Positions 30,661 to 41,699 of a stretch of DNA of 64,000 bases are shown piece by piece (within the stretch, counting starts at the first letter, position 1; each line of letters starts with the position of its first letter). The notes under the pieces were generated by a model. That model saw only the letters and a list, made by a program, of their open reading frames with translations, made no database searches and was not told the DNA's origin. This DNA is from Nannochloris sp. 'desiccata' (Eukaryota > Chlorophyta > Trebouxiophyceae > Chlorellales > Chlorellaceae): NCBI GenBank assembly GCA_019044685.2, contig JAGTXX020000014.1, positions 124,001-188,000 of the forward strand, read 5' to 3'. The translations under genes were made by a program, and so were the position numbers.

Positions 30661-32058
30661 ATGCAAGACCGAATCCTTCACTCTCAGCAAACAGCCAGTG
30701 GACGTCCCACCTCTGCTCTCTTGCCCAGACCTGCCCGCATTCTAACCCGCCAGACTTTAATAATCAATCGTAGAGCGAGGACACGGAGAATGGCAATGGA
30801 CACTCGACAAGAAGAAAGCCCCTCTTTAGAAAACACCGCTCCCTCTCCCTCTTCTTCACCTCCCTCTGTAGACTTGAAATCTGAGGTTTCGCAGCTACGT
30901 GAAGTCATAGAGGCCCAATCTAGAGTCCTTTCTGAACAACAAAAAACGATTTCTAAACTTCAAGAGTACATGACCTTGGCATCAAGTCGACCAGTGAGTA
31001 GTCTTTACTCTTCCCCTCTATTAAGTCAACTCGGTGTGGAAGATGACGATGCGCGTCGGCACCTTCGCGATGTCAGCATTAACGACCGTAGACTTGTCGG
31101 TTTATTTGATGCTCGCTATCATTCTACGTCTAGTGGTGCCACTCCCAGCGACTTCCGCATTTTACCCAGGAGAATAATCCTAGTCCGACATGCTGAAAGT
31201 GAAGGAAACGTCGACAATAGAGCGTATACTTACTTACCAGACCCACAGGTTCCTTTAACTCCAAAAGGATGGAGGCAAGCTTTACAGGCAGGTGAAAGTA
31301 TTCGACAGGTGGCGGAAAAATTTGGAGGCACAGGGTCTGATGTTGGCCGTTTATTCTTTTACACGTCTCCTTATTTGCGAAGTAAGCAGACCTACGAAGG
31401 CGTTGCACAAGCTTTTCAACCTCACGAAATAGCCGGTGTTCAAGAAGAAGTCCAACTCCGCGAACAAGATTTTGGAAATTTTCAAGATGCTGAGGGGAAG
31501 CAGCGAGAAAAAGCTGAACGATTACGATTTGGTCGATTTTTTTATAGATTTCCTAATGGAGAATCTGGCGCAGACGTCTACGATCGTATGACACTCTTTG
31601 AAGACCATTTAGTGCGTGATATTAACGCAGGTCGCTTCGCTGGTGACTCTTCTCTAATCCTGCTTACTCACGGTCTTGCTGCTCGTGTTTTTCTAATGCG
31701 ATGGTTCCACTGGACAGTAGACCAATTTATGCGTGTGTACAACCCTCCAAACGCTGCCCCTATTGTTCTAGAACGTGTTTCTGATGAAACCTCGTCACGT
31801 GCCAATGGACCTGCCACGTGGATACACACAAAAGCATTGTACCGCCTAAGTGAAGAAAGTATGGCCTTACTGGAAGGGTGCACTCCAGATATGTGTGAGA
31901 CCAGCTGGATGCCACGTGGCATTCCTCCGGTAGAAAATCATAGACCACCGGAAGTACATCCGTTAATGGAAGTGTTTGAAGGGGAACAGGTTGAAGGGAG
32001 AAAAGGAAGCAAATTAACACCAAAGACGCCGATGATCCCACCATCCCCGAAATCTTAA
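30661..32058 (+). CDS. Histidine phosphatase / phosphoglycerate-mutase-like protein
   Basis: Single exon, 465 aa. The first ~100 residues include a basic stretch and a coiled coil (LKSEVSQLREVIEAQSRVLS). The catalytic domain starts at about residue 175 with IILVRHAESEGN (the RHG-type phosphohistidine motif), followed by PLTPKGWRQALQAG, YTSPYLRSKQT, LREQDFGNFQD and LLTHGLAARVF (second catalytic His). FPNGESGADVYDRM is typical of the fungal/protist-type branch of the superfamily, whose substrates are mostly unknown. A 130-residue Pro-rich tail follows. Confidence 0.9.
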   Translation: MQDRILHSQQTASGRPTSALLPRPARILTRQTLIINRRARTRRMAMDTRQEESPSLENTAPSPSSSPPSVDLKSEVSQLREVIEAQSRVLSEQQKTISKLQEYMTLASSRPVSSLYSSPLLSQLGVEDDDARRHLRDVSINDRRLVGLFDARYHSTSSGATPSDFRILPRRIILVRHAESEGNVDNRAYTYLPDPQVPLTPKGWRQALQAGESIRQVAEKFGGTGSDVGRLFFYTSPYLRSKQTYEGVAQAFQPHEIAGVQEEVQLREQDFGNFQDAEGKQREKAERLRFGRFFYRFPNGESGADVYDRMTLFEDHLVRDINAGRFAGDSSLILLTHGLAARVFLMRWFHWTVDQFMRVYNPPNAAPIVLERVSDETSSRANGPATWIHTKALYRLSEESMALLEGCTPDMCETSWMPRGIPPVENHRPPEVHPLMEVFEGEQVEGRKGSKLTPKTPMIPPSPKS

Positions 32059-32564
32059 TTAGAAGAAAAAAATGAGTTTAGGTCTCTTTTGTACAAATAC
32101 GGACCGATTAAGATGAATTTATATTAATTAATAATGAGATATATGATAGCTTGATTAATAAGCAATCTACTTAACGATGTGTATGCATCCTACTAGCTAT
32201 TATATTTTAACTTGATTTTTTTTTAGCAGCCTCGATGGCGAATGTTTTGTTCTTCTTCTTTTCCATTCGTCTTTTCTTTGCCTTCTTGGCATCATTTTTC
32301 CTCATTTTTTTCTCTCTTAGTATATATATTGACACATTTAATCAATACACCTTTCGTTAGAACGCATTTTTCAGCGCACTGCCGCAGCACAGCGTGTTGA
32401 GGGCATCGCCAGCGCTGGCAGTGGAGTTTTAGGAAGTACTTAAAGTACCGGCATACGGCTGCAACTTTAACTATGAATGCATTATTAATAATAACTGTAC
32501 TATTGAATTGAAATCCTAGCTAACAAAGTTAGGGTGCATCGCTCTTTATATTGGAAATCGAAAG
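32059..32564. other. Intergenic region (apart from a tiny minus ORF)
   Basis: 506 bp, AT-rich, with runs of T/A and TA repeats at 32320-32332. The only candidate is the Lys-rich ORF listed at 32207-32305. Confidence 0.3.
32207..32305 (-). CDS. Tiny Lys-rich ORF or terminal exon (32 aa)
   Basis: The minus strand encodes MRKNDAKKAKKRRMEKKKNK followed by TFAIEAAKKKSS and TAA. It could be the last exon of a nucleolar-type basic protein or chance A-richness; no upstream exon is evident. It does not match ribosomal protein eL41. Confidence 0.25.
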   Translation of the reverse strand: MRKNDAKKAKKRRMEKKKNKTFAIEAAKKKSS

Positions 32565-34103
32565 ATGTTGAGAAAAGGCATCGTCTTGAAAAGAGCTTTC
32601 AGCACTTACGCTGAGGTGTCGAAAAGCTTATTTCCTACCGTCTCCAAATTCAATGTAAGCTGTCAAATTGACCTAATTATAAAGCAAGGGTTCATTGTTT
32701 TCAAACGTGTTGCAATAAATCAGTCTGACGGGCACGACCTTTTTCTCACTCCCTTAATCAAATAAATGAAGGAAATTATCGCTGATCGAGGACAAGGATG
32801 CTATATTTGGGATACGGATGGTAACGAATATCTAGATTTTACCAGCGGTATTGGTGTGGTGTCCACCGGCCATTCTCATCCTCGAGTCGCCGAAGCTCTG
32901 GCAACACAAGCAAGACGTCTTTATTTCGCTCAACAAAACATCCTCCCAGTAACCCCGGCGATGATCCAACTATTAGAAAGGCTGAAAGGCATCACGCCTG
33001 ATACCTTAACCAAGTTCTTTTTTTGCCAAAGTGGCTCCGAGGCTGTTGACAATGCAATCAAACTTGCGAGAGCGTCTACTGGCAGGCAAAATATAATAGC
33101 CTTTCAAGGAGGCTATCATGGCCGTACCTATGGTGCCATGTCCATTACAACATCAAAAACCATCTACAGACAAGCGTTTGGACCCTTACCAAGTGGTATC
33201 TCTATTGCAAATTACCCTTATTGTCTTCACTGCAAAGCACGCATAGCAGCAGGCGGTCTTGCCCAAACTACCTGCGAAATACCTCTCTCCGATAACAAGG
33301 GTAAACCTACTACACCTTCGTATGAGTCCAGGCAATGTTGTAATGGTCCGTTAGATGACCTTCACATGTTATTGAAAACTCAAAGCCACCCGGGCGACAC
33401 TGCCGCCATTATCGTCGAACCAATTCTTGGTGAAGGCGGATTTCTAGTACCGCCTCCTGGGTTTTTGACTTCATTGAGGAAAATTTGTGATAAACATGGT
33501 ATTGTACTTATTTTCGATGAAGTACAGGCGGGTCTGGGTCGTACAGGTACCTGGTGGAGTCATCAATTATTGACTAGTTGCCAGCCAGATGTATTAATTT
33601 TCGCAAAGGGGATTGCATCTGGATTTCCATTTGCTGGGTTGGCAGCTCGTGAAGATGTGTTTATAAAACCAAGCAATGGCAGTAATAACAGTAGAATGGA
33701 GGCAGGAATGATGGGAGGTACGTATGGCGCTGGTCCCATGGGGTGTGCTGCGGCAGTGGCAACAATTGACGTTATTGAAGATGAAAAATTATTGGAAAAT
33801 GCAAAAGTACGAGGTGAACAGCTGGCTAAAGGATTGAACGAGATTGCTTTCCGTGGAGGTGGAGATTCCCCAATAATAGAAGTGAGGGGGCGAGGGTTGA
33901 TGGTGGCAGCTGAGTTAAAAGGGAGTCCAGGGATTGCGGCCAGGGCGGTGAAAATTGCGGGGCAGCATGGAGTGTTGTTGTTGACCTGTGGAGCGAGGGA
34001 AACTGTGAGGTTTTTACCGCCATTGGTGGTGAATGAAGCGCAGGTGGATAGAGCGCTTGAAGTGTTTGAATTGGCGTTGATAGAAGCAGGCAGTTCTTCT
34101 TAG
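32565..34103 (+). CDS. Class III PLP aminotransferase, probable mitochondrial GABA transaminase
   Basis: Exon 1 (32565-32654) encodes a presequence-like MLRKGIVLKRAFSTYAEVSK; exon 2 (32772-34103) follows at phase 0 after a donor GTAAGC, giving 473 aa. The fold-type I signatures are DGNEYLDFTSGIGVVSTGH, CQSGSEAVDNAIKLAR, FQGGYHGRTYGAMS, LIFDEVQAGLGRTGTWW and FAKGIASGFP, with the PLP lysine at about residue 309. An insert with Cys pairs (YPYCLHCKAR...RQCCNG) sits between blocks. The family also includes ornithine and alanine-glyoxylate aminotransferases; the glutamate decarboxylase gene immediately downstream is the main argument for GABA as substrate. Confidence 0.85.
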
Positions 34104-34404
34104 GAATCCTTATAAAGATCTCAAGTTTTCTTGAGCTCGACTCATCAATCGGAGTAGCGTAAAGTTTGCATACCAAATCCGCTGGCGTAGGGTGTAGTGT
34201 TTTTTTGCTGCAAAACCCTAGACTTTTCAGCAAAATTTTTGTTCTACTGTATTTGTGGCACTCTGATCTATTTAAAGACTCGCGATTAGAGTGTAAAGTG
34301 TGCAAATCTTTAAGTGAAATCTTGGAATTAATATTCAGGAGAACGCCTTCATCTATCGTGAACAACAGCTATTTTCTCAAAATTCTCACTGGTAAATAAT
34401 CAAA
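34104..34404. promoter_or_regulatory. Spacer between GABA-shunt genes
   Basis: 301 bp between the aminotransferase stop and the decarboxylase start, same strand. It contains AAACCCTAG near 34210, telobox-like. No gene. Confidence 0.35.
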
Positions 34405-36054
34405 ATGGCTGAGCACACTGTGATTGACAGCACTTTTGCCACCAGGTACATGGCAGAGCCAATTCCTAAGTTGAAGATGCCTGAGCAAGGAATCCCTGCC
34501 AATGTTGTCTCCCAAGTGATAAAGGATATGCGTACTCTTGATGCAAGACCTAATTTAAATCTTGCATCTTTTGTCACCACCTGGATGGAACCCGAAGCCA
34601 GAGAATTGATGATGGATAGTCTTGATGTCAACTTTGTTGACACAGAAGAATACCCAAGTTGCCAAACTATCGCCAACCGCTGCGTTTCTATGCTTGCTTC
34701 TCTCTATCATTCCCCCGCTGTCGACGAAAACGGTGTGGGTGATGCTGTTGGCACTGCCTCAGTCGGATCCAGTGAAGCTATTATGCTTGGTGCATTGGCA
34801 TTGAAGAAAACTTGGGGTGAACGTCGTGTTGCTCAGGGCAAAGATGCCTCTAAACCCAACTTGGTTATGGGCAGTGAAACCCACGTCTGTTGGGAGAAAT
34901 TCTGCCGCTACTTTGATGTCGAAGCTCGCTACGTCTTGGCAGAAGAAGGACGTTACGCTGCCACCCCTGAGCTCCTTGCCGCCCGATGCGATGAAAACAC
35001 CATTGGTGTGGTTGCTGTTCTCGGTTCTACCTACACTGGAGAGTTTGAAGATGTTGCCGGTATTGACGCTGCAATTCAGAAATTAAACGATGCTAATGGA
35101 TGGAATATTAAAATCCACGTTGATGGTGCTTCTGGTGCTTTTGTTGCTCCTTTTATATACCCAGATGTCATTTTTGATTTCCGCTTGCCCAATGTTGCTT
35201 CTATCAATATCTCTGGGCATAAATACGGTTTAACATATGCAGGCGTTGGGTGGGCTATTTGGAGGGATGCAACTCATCTCCCTGAAAGCATGGTTTTTTA
35301 CTGCGACTATCTGGGTACAGTCGAACGTAGCATTACCTTGAACTTCTCCAGAGGCGCCTCTCAAATTGTGGGTCAATATTACCAACTTTTGCGACTTGGA
35401 AAAGAAGGATATACCAAAATTATGACTAATTTGTCAGAAATTGCGGCGTATTTACGTAAATATTTTGCCAACAGTGATCATTTTGAATTGGTTTCTAAAG
35501 AAATTGGTGTCCCTTTGGTGGCGTTTAAATTGAAATCTTTGAAACATGTTGATGGAAGTGTGCATAAACGTCTTTATGATGAATTCCAAGTAGCAGAAAG
35601 AACTCGTATTGCTGGGTAAGATTCTTGTTGTGTCTATTCTAGCTATTTTTATGAAAAACAAATAAATACTCATTTTGTTATTTTCAGTTGAAGCTGCCCT
35701 TTGCTGGCGGCGGTACTGCCGAACTCGTTTCCTTCCCTTTGTCACTCATGTATTGTGCTTCTCTTTCTCTGCAGATGGGTGATTCCTGCGTACACGATGC
35801 CTAAAGGCGCTGAGCATATTAAATTAATGCGTATTACTATTCGTGAAGACTTTTCAATGACCATGGCTGATGCCGTGCTCGAGGAACTTGATAAAGCTGT
35901 CGAATGGTTGGATAATCATTTCACGATTTCTGCTGAAAAGATGACTGAACTGGCTGGACATATGCTCGGAAGGAGCATCTCCAAATTTGATTCCAAAATT
36001 ATGAGAGATTTGACTGGTGTGTATTCTGCTGAGCAGCAAATTAAGCCTTGTTAG
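34405..36054 (+). CDS. GAD: Glutamate decarboxylase
   Basis: Exons 34405-35615 and 35775-36054 (donor GTAAGA, acceptor CTCTGCAG) join to 496 aa. It is the bacterial/plant-type PLP group II enzyme: the start contains STFATRYMAEPIPKLKMPEQ, then ARPNLNLASFVTTWMEPEA, VGSSEAIMLGALALKK, KIHVDGASGAFVAPF and INISGHKYGLTYAGVGW with the PLP lysine at residue ~273. The C-terminal part (exon 2) covers WVIPAYTMPKGAEHIKLMRI. It makes GABA from glutamate. I see no calmodulin-binding Trp/Lys extension at the C-terminus (it ends EQQIKPC), unlike land-plant GADs. Confidence 0.95.
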
Positions 36055-36633
36055 GTGGATTTTGGTGGGGCTAGTGTTTAGGTTTTTGATCACTTACCCT
36101 CAAACATGCACTATGAAAACTTGCACGGCTTGGAAAACATGATCGTTAGGCCAATTCGGAGAACTACTTGATATTGATTTCTTGTTTTTGAGGATACCGT
36201 CAGCGCTTTCAATGTTACATGTATTTGTTTTTGCTATTTCTTGTTTATGATATCAAATTTGTCATTCATTTGTTATTATGTGGTATATAAAATCAAGTAA
36301 AATCAGAAGACGAACAAAGAAGAGGAATTGTTTGGAATTATCAAAGAAAATTTCATTTAAAGAATTTACCGGCAAAGACCCAAAGGTGCCATATTGCAAT
36401 ATCGAGTATGAATCAGTAGTTTGTGTGCTTCAAAAGAAAGGAGAAAAGGAAGTGAAAGAAGTAGCGCTGTATATATGTACATATCTATAGGTATTCATTG
36501 GCGTATAGCTGTAACGCAGCGAGAAAAGGGGAAAAGAGAAGAAATAAACAATCACAAAATAAAGTTTTGGCAATGATGGTGGGAATTATTAAGATTGTTT
36601 AATGAAAGCTAGGGCGCCTATTTGTTGAGAAGC
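36055..36633. other. Intergenic region; left end of duplicated segment A
   Basis: 579 bp. From about 36260 it aligns with 44590 onward (the 3' flanks of cellulose-synthase-like copies A and B). The block 36390-36570 is nearly identical to 44735-44915. No gene. Confidence 0.5.
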
Positions 36634-39600
36634 CTAATTTTCAACATTACGAAGAGGTACTTCTACTAATGCGCAGGCAATCATCCCAAGCACTAATGTC
36701 ATCGTAACGATGAGGTATGTAAAATCTCTCGGTGCGGGAGGCGATGCTTCAAAGGAAGGTTTAGCAACAATACTGTGGTCGAAAATAGACGCAGGCATAA
36801 CAGGAACCACAAGCACAGATCCAGTACGCAATGCAGCACTTGCTCCAGGTGATAATGTCGCTGCAATATCTAATAGTTGCCGACTGGCAGCCCGTTTACG
36901 AATCTGTGCAGCACTGGGCGCAGATTCTAAAACTAGTCTATTGCTACAAACCCCACTAAGCCTGCGCTGGACAGGACTCGCCAGCTCGCTCGATGTACCA
37001 GAAGCCGCTTTTGGAGTTCCCCACGCATTCTCTGCCATAGCAGCAAAAGGGCTCAAAAAGTTTTCCTCGAGTGCCGCCTGCTCGTACAAAATTAGGCTGT
37101 CGGTGAGGAAAGTACTTTCTTGGGCACCATCAATCCGGATGCTCTGCTCGAGATACCCAGTAGTATCAGCAGGAAGCTGCTGCTTGGGGGCATTAAATGG
37201 CACTGGTGGTCCTTGGTCAGCATCAAATGGGGATACACCTTGGAAAGAGACTTTCGCGTTGCGAGGAGAAACCACTTGCGACGAAGGTTGTTGCTGCCGG
37301 AAGGCTGGTGGTGGTGGTGGTGGTGGTGGGCGAGGACTGGCCCCAGCTGGGGAGTTCTTTATTGAAGGTATCTCACGCGTTCTAATATCTTCTATAACAA
37401 ATGGAGAGTTGGTAACCGGAGCAAGACCCCGTAACGCGTCAAAGTCGCCAGTCAAAGCAGCCAAAGCAGCAAGCTCATTTGCAGCATTGCCACCAGCAAG
37501 AGTTGCCCGAAGCATCGCGCTGGCCTGCCTGCTGGCTTCCCCAGTGTTACCACCACTCTCGCTGTCACTAGTGAAAGCACCATACCCAGCAAATGGGTTG
37601 CTTTCCTCAGCAGCAGCGGTTTCGAGCTCTTCTTCTGCTTCAGCAACTGTCAAGAGCTTGGCAGCAGCAGCAGCGATGACATCTCCTGCCTCAGCGGTTG
37701 CTGCTTTCAGCATTGCTTGTCCATTTGGTCCACTGTAAGATACCCTACTACCGCGGAAAGAAGCATCTTCTTCAATGGTGGTAGGCATCCAAGATGGCTT
37801 TGCACTAGGCGCTCGTTGCAAGGAAAATGCAGGAGACAAAGCGCGAGACAACGGATCTGGTGGCGGCGCTTTTGAACTGGTTCCCCGCATAGCTTGCTCT
37901 GCAGCCATCTGTATTTGCTGATCAAAACTCACTCCTTGAAGACTATCTCGTCGCAGACTATCCCGCCTGGGTATGGATAAATTTCTACCAAGACTAGCCC
38001 GTCTTGTTATGGACATACCTCCCCCTAAAGAGAAAGCGCTAGGTAGGATATCATAAGGCATCGAACCTGCAGGCGCTGGAAAAAGTTCACCACTAGGCGC
38101 GACAGCAAGCAGAGAAGGCTGGCGAGCGGCAACTGAGCTGTGTGCATCACGTTCAGGCAGAATCGTAGCTGTTAGCAGCGCAGAGGCTTGCATGGATGCA
38201 GAAGTAAGAAGTGGGGCAGCTACTCTACCAAAATTACAACTGTTGGCTGTTGTGGGTCTGGGATTGCCTTGGCCTCGACTAGGAGCTACACCTACAGTAT
38301 CACTTTTCCATTTAGTTAGTGCATTACCATTAGAACGTGGCTCAGATTGACTTATATCGCCAGAACTGGCGACAGTATCCATATCCAGTGCTTTGGAAGG
38401 AATAATATCGACCATCACTTCCCCTGGTCTTGCAGAACGGAATCTCGGGAGTCTTAATGACTTGGCCGTTTCAGTGCTTGGAGGCGGCAAAGTCTGCGTT
38501 CTTGAGACTATCAAAGAAGTCACACCGTAGGTTTTGCGCCCTGCAGGTACCAAGATGTGACCTCCAGGCAAGAGAGATTTCCATTGAATTCTCCAGCCCT
38601 GTGCTGTTTCAACACGAGGGAGCAAGGTAGAGACTGGAGGCCAGATGCACCAACAATTCAAGCCTGTCCATAATAAAGCTGAGCAATTAACAACTACAAC
38701 CCAGGTTGTAATGCGATACGTGACGCCTGCAAATGGAATAATGAACAAAGCCAGCGTCACTTATACCAAAATAAAAAACCCTAAAACTAAAAAGAGAAGA
38801 AATTAAAGGCAGCAGGAATTAGCAAGTCTATTTTTTACCTGCAAAAATAGTATATATAATAGCTCCTACTAACAGTAGATAATATATTACAAAGTACCAG
38901 GTAACACACAAAGTATCCCAAAGTGCATGTATATCCTTGTGTGGAGGCGGTGCTGGATCACCAGCCCTGCTACTACCTTCCTTCTTTGTCACCGTAAAAG
39001 CTATAGCCTTGCCACGAAAAATCTTGCGAAAGAGCGAGATTTCAGACTTCATTGCTTTGCAGATAGAAATGATATGATTAGGGGCCATCCAGATCCACAT
39101 TTGCCAGCCTCTCCAGAGCTCATTGTCGGCACCCTTTATACCACGAGCTGCAATCCACATGGTTAAACGATTAAAGAAGAAAGACGTCCCGAATGCTATA
39201 GAAAACTCCCAGATACTGAAGACAGTAACTGGTGCAATTGCAAAGAAGATAAAAGTAAAGGGTACCAAGCAGAGCAAGAGGGTTGGGAGAGCTAAGAAAT
39301 GGTATGCTGCTGCCTCAAAGAATAACACCGACTGTACGAAAGTCAAGCCTGGTATTTTCAAAGGATTATCCTTGAATAAGATCTGCAAAGCTCCCATAGC
39401 CCAGCGCTGGCGCTGTTTAAAGACATCAATCAAGCCTTCTGGCGCCATGCCGTAGACTAATCGCTCGTTTAAGAACATAGATGAGAAGCCAGAAGCAAAC
39501 AGATTCATTGAGGTGTTGTAGTCCTCAGTAATAGAGCCATACGACTGCCCACCGATGGACACCAAAGATGTGCGGTTAAAGATGACACCTGTGCCGCAGC

Positions 39601-41515
39601 ACGGCGTCGCCCCAACACCATCACGACCCTGCAGCATTGGACCGTAAAAGAAGCGAGCGCAATGCACCATGGGGTCGGAAGGAGGCACGTTCCAGAAATC
39701 TTGGGGTGTCTGAATAAAGGCAGTGCGTTTCTTTTGCACCCACCCGCCACTGCCCTCGTTGCCGCGGTGGTAAAAATGACCGATGGTGCGCTGCAGAAAA
39801 TCTGGGTGAGCAATCATGTCTGTATCTAGAACCATGATGAATGCACCCTGGCCCTGCGACCGCAGAATGGCGTGATTAATGTTGCCAGCCTTGGCGTGGT
39901 GGGGCACACCGTGCACCCGTCGACGGGCAACATACACCAACCTGGCTTCACGCTTCATGCACGTCAGCTGGTATCGAAGCCTTCGAACCATCTTTAAAAC
40001 ATCTTTACCAGCTCCATCATCTAAAATATGCACCGTCAGCTTGTCACCAGGCCAGTTCATATTCAAAGCGGCAATCACCGCTGGCTCTAGCACATCCACG
40101 GATTCGGAGTATCTAACGACATAAACATCAACGTGGGGTAACTCGTCTTCCGGTAGCATATCTCCAACCCAACGTGACGGTCTTTCAATTGTACTCCACA
40201 ATGAAAGAACAAAGACAAACGAGAGCGGCAAGAAACTTAGCTCAGCAATATAGACTATGATAGAGTAAACATATTGGCCGACAGGTTCAGGTATTAAAGA
40301 TCGTACTCCACGCCATACAAGGTATGCAAGACTTGTAGCCTGCATTAATACTGCTAAAATGCGATATAATTTGGTGTATGGCTTCATTTTTGTGCCTTCA
40401 GTACCAAGGCCGTCATGAGATCGAGCCATAGCAGCACGCCATGCAACATCTTGTTCTTTAGAAAGAGTTCTTTTGCTTCGCACCTTTGCACTCTTTGAGC
40501 CAGCTTCTATATCTGCTGTATCACAGCCTGAGTCTGATATAGCTCTATCAAGAGGCTTCCATCCTTCAAGTTCTTTTGGTAGAGGCGGTTTTGATTTGCC
40601 TGAATCGAATGCATCAAGGAGATTGGCCAGTTTTTCGTGCCGTCTCTTCCGTGAAAGCTCTGCTGGGGTCGCTGCGTACGCATTAACAGGACTAGGGTCA
40701 GCGCCATAGGATAGAAGAACTTGAGCTGTACCCAAATCGCCACGAGCTGCAGCATAATGTAGGGCGGTGTCATCCCAGCCATCGTTTTTCAGGGCATGGA
40801 CATCAGCTCCTCTCTGACATAGCCATAATACAGCATCTGAGTTTGTATAAAGACGGAAATGGTGGGCTAAGATTGTAATAAAAAATGACAAGTAAAGAGC
40901 CAAATAAAAAGGCCGGCGGCAAAAACAACATAAAGATGAAAAGAGAAAATACTAACTACTGACCTCGGTGTCCTCCAATTGCAGCTGCATGTAAAGCTGT
41001 GAATCCGTCAAGGGCGGATTCTATGTCAAATTGAGGGGCCAGAGAGAGGGCATCTAGAGCTTCTAGGTCACCCGCCGCAGCCGCCCACCGCACAGCACCT
41101 TTTAAAATTGGATCTCCATGCCTTCGCCGTCTCCAAGCCTTTAGGAGCTCAGTGTAAACCAAACATAGCAAACATAATACTATTGTTCCCCCATACAGCG
41201 ACAAGCCGATGAAATCAACCTGTTTTGGCAGAATCCTCTCGCTGTACAATCCTGCAGTGCTCCCTCCTTGCATCCTTAGTAAACTAGCTAGTCATACGCA
41301 GGCTTCTCTTATACGCGTTCTTGAAAAGCTGCATACAATCAATTGGGTATAGCAACGTATGCCATCTATTATTCTTTTGTCTTGGCGATTAAATTAATGA
41401 GAATAGTATATTGATTGTTTCCGAGCACAATAGCCAGGGGACATGAGTTGTTCTATAAGTCAGGAATAATTCAATTATGCGAAATGCAAAACGGGTGGCT
41501 TGTATCGGCCGCGAA
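36260..41515. repeat. Segmental duplication, unit A
   Basis: About 5.2 kb, matching 44590-49850 (unit B) in direct orientation from the 3' flank of the gene to 5' flanking sequence that ends at a shared CGGCCGC near 41510. Identity is uneven: near-perfect blocks alternate with diverged ones. Confidence 0.9.
36634..41273 (-). CDS. Ankyrin-repeat cellulose-synthase-like GT2 enzyme, copy A
   Basis: Exons 40964-41273, 38839-40836 and 36634-38726 join to 1466 aa. Order: one N-terminal TM helix; ankyrin repeats at ~60-200 (DGFTALHAAAIGGHRDAV, DDTALHYAAARGDLG, GADPSPVNAYAATPAELS); two TM helices; the GT2 core with LDDG (~374), DTD (~440), TED (~539) and QRQRW (~577), the full D,D,D,QxxRW set; several TM helices; then a ~670-residue tail that is Ser/Ala-rich with a Pro run and a last TM helix (FTYLIVTMTLVLG). 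The core adds beta-1,4-linked sugar, most likely cellulose, at the plasma membrane. Ankyrin repeats and the tail are not part of usual CesA or BcsA proteins. Copies B and C lie upstream on the same strand. Confidence 0.88.
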
Positions 41516-41699
41516 GAGATTCCACTCCGCGGGAGTTATTGAATTTTCTGGAGGCACAGGCGTTCTTGTGGTCCTTTGGGTTACGCTGGTGACGAGGAAG
41601 GCCTTGCCGGGCATCACTGCTTATGATCACACTTTCAAGCATAGCAGTAAGCTACCTACTTTCAGTTGCTGTACAAAGGTGAATTATTAGAGTGTTATC

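Noticed and set aside
32207..32305. Idea that the Lys-rich ORF is ribosomal protein eL41
   Set aside because: Length and residue pattern do not match the very conserved Arg/Lys eL41 peptide.
36278..36490. 70-aa ORF upstream of copy A's stop
   Set aside because: Lies in the duplicated 3' flank; its counterpart at 44630-44820 does not keep the frame.
36710..37738. 342-aa plus-strand ORF, with a 363-aa twin at 44995-46086
   Set aside because: Exact antisense of the cellulose-synthase-like tails; its openness comes from the Ser/Ala/Pro-rich composition of the real strand.
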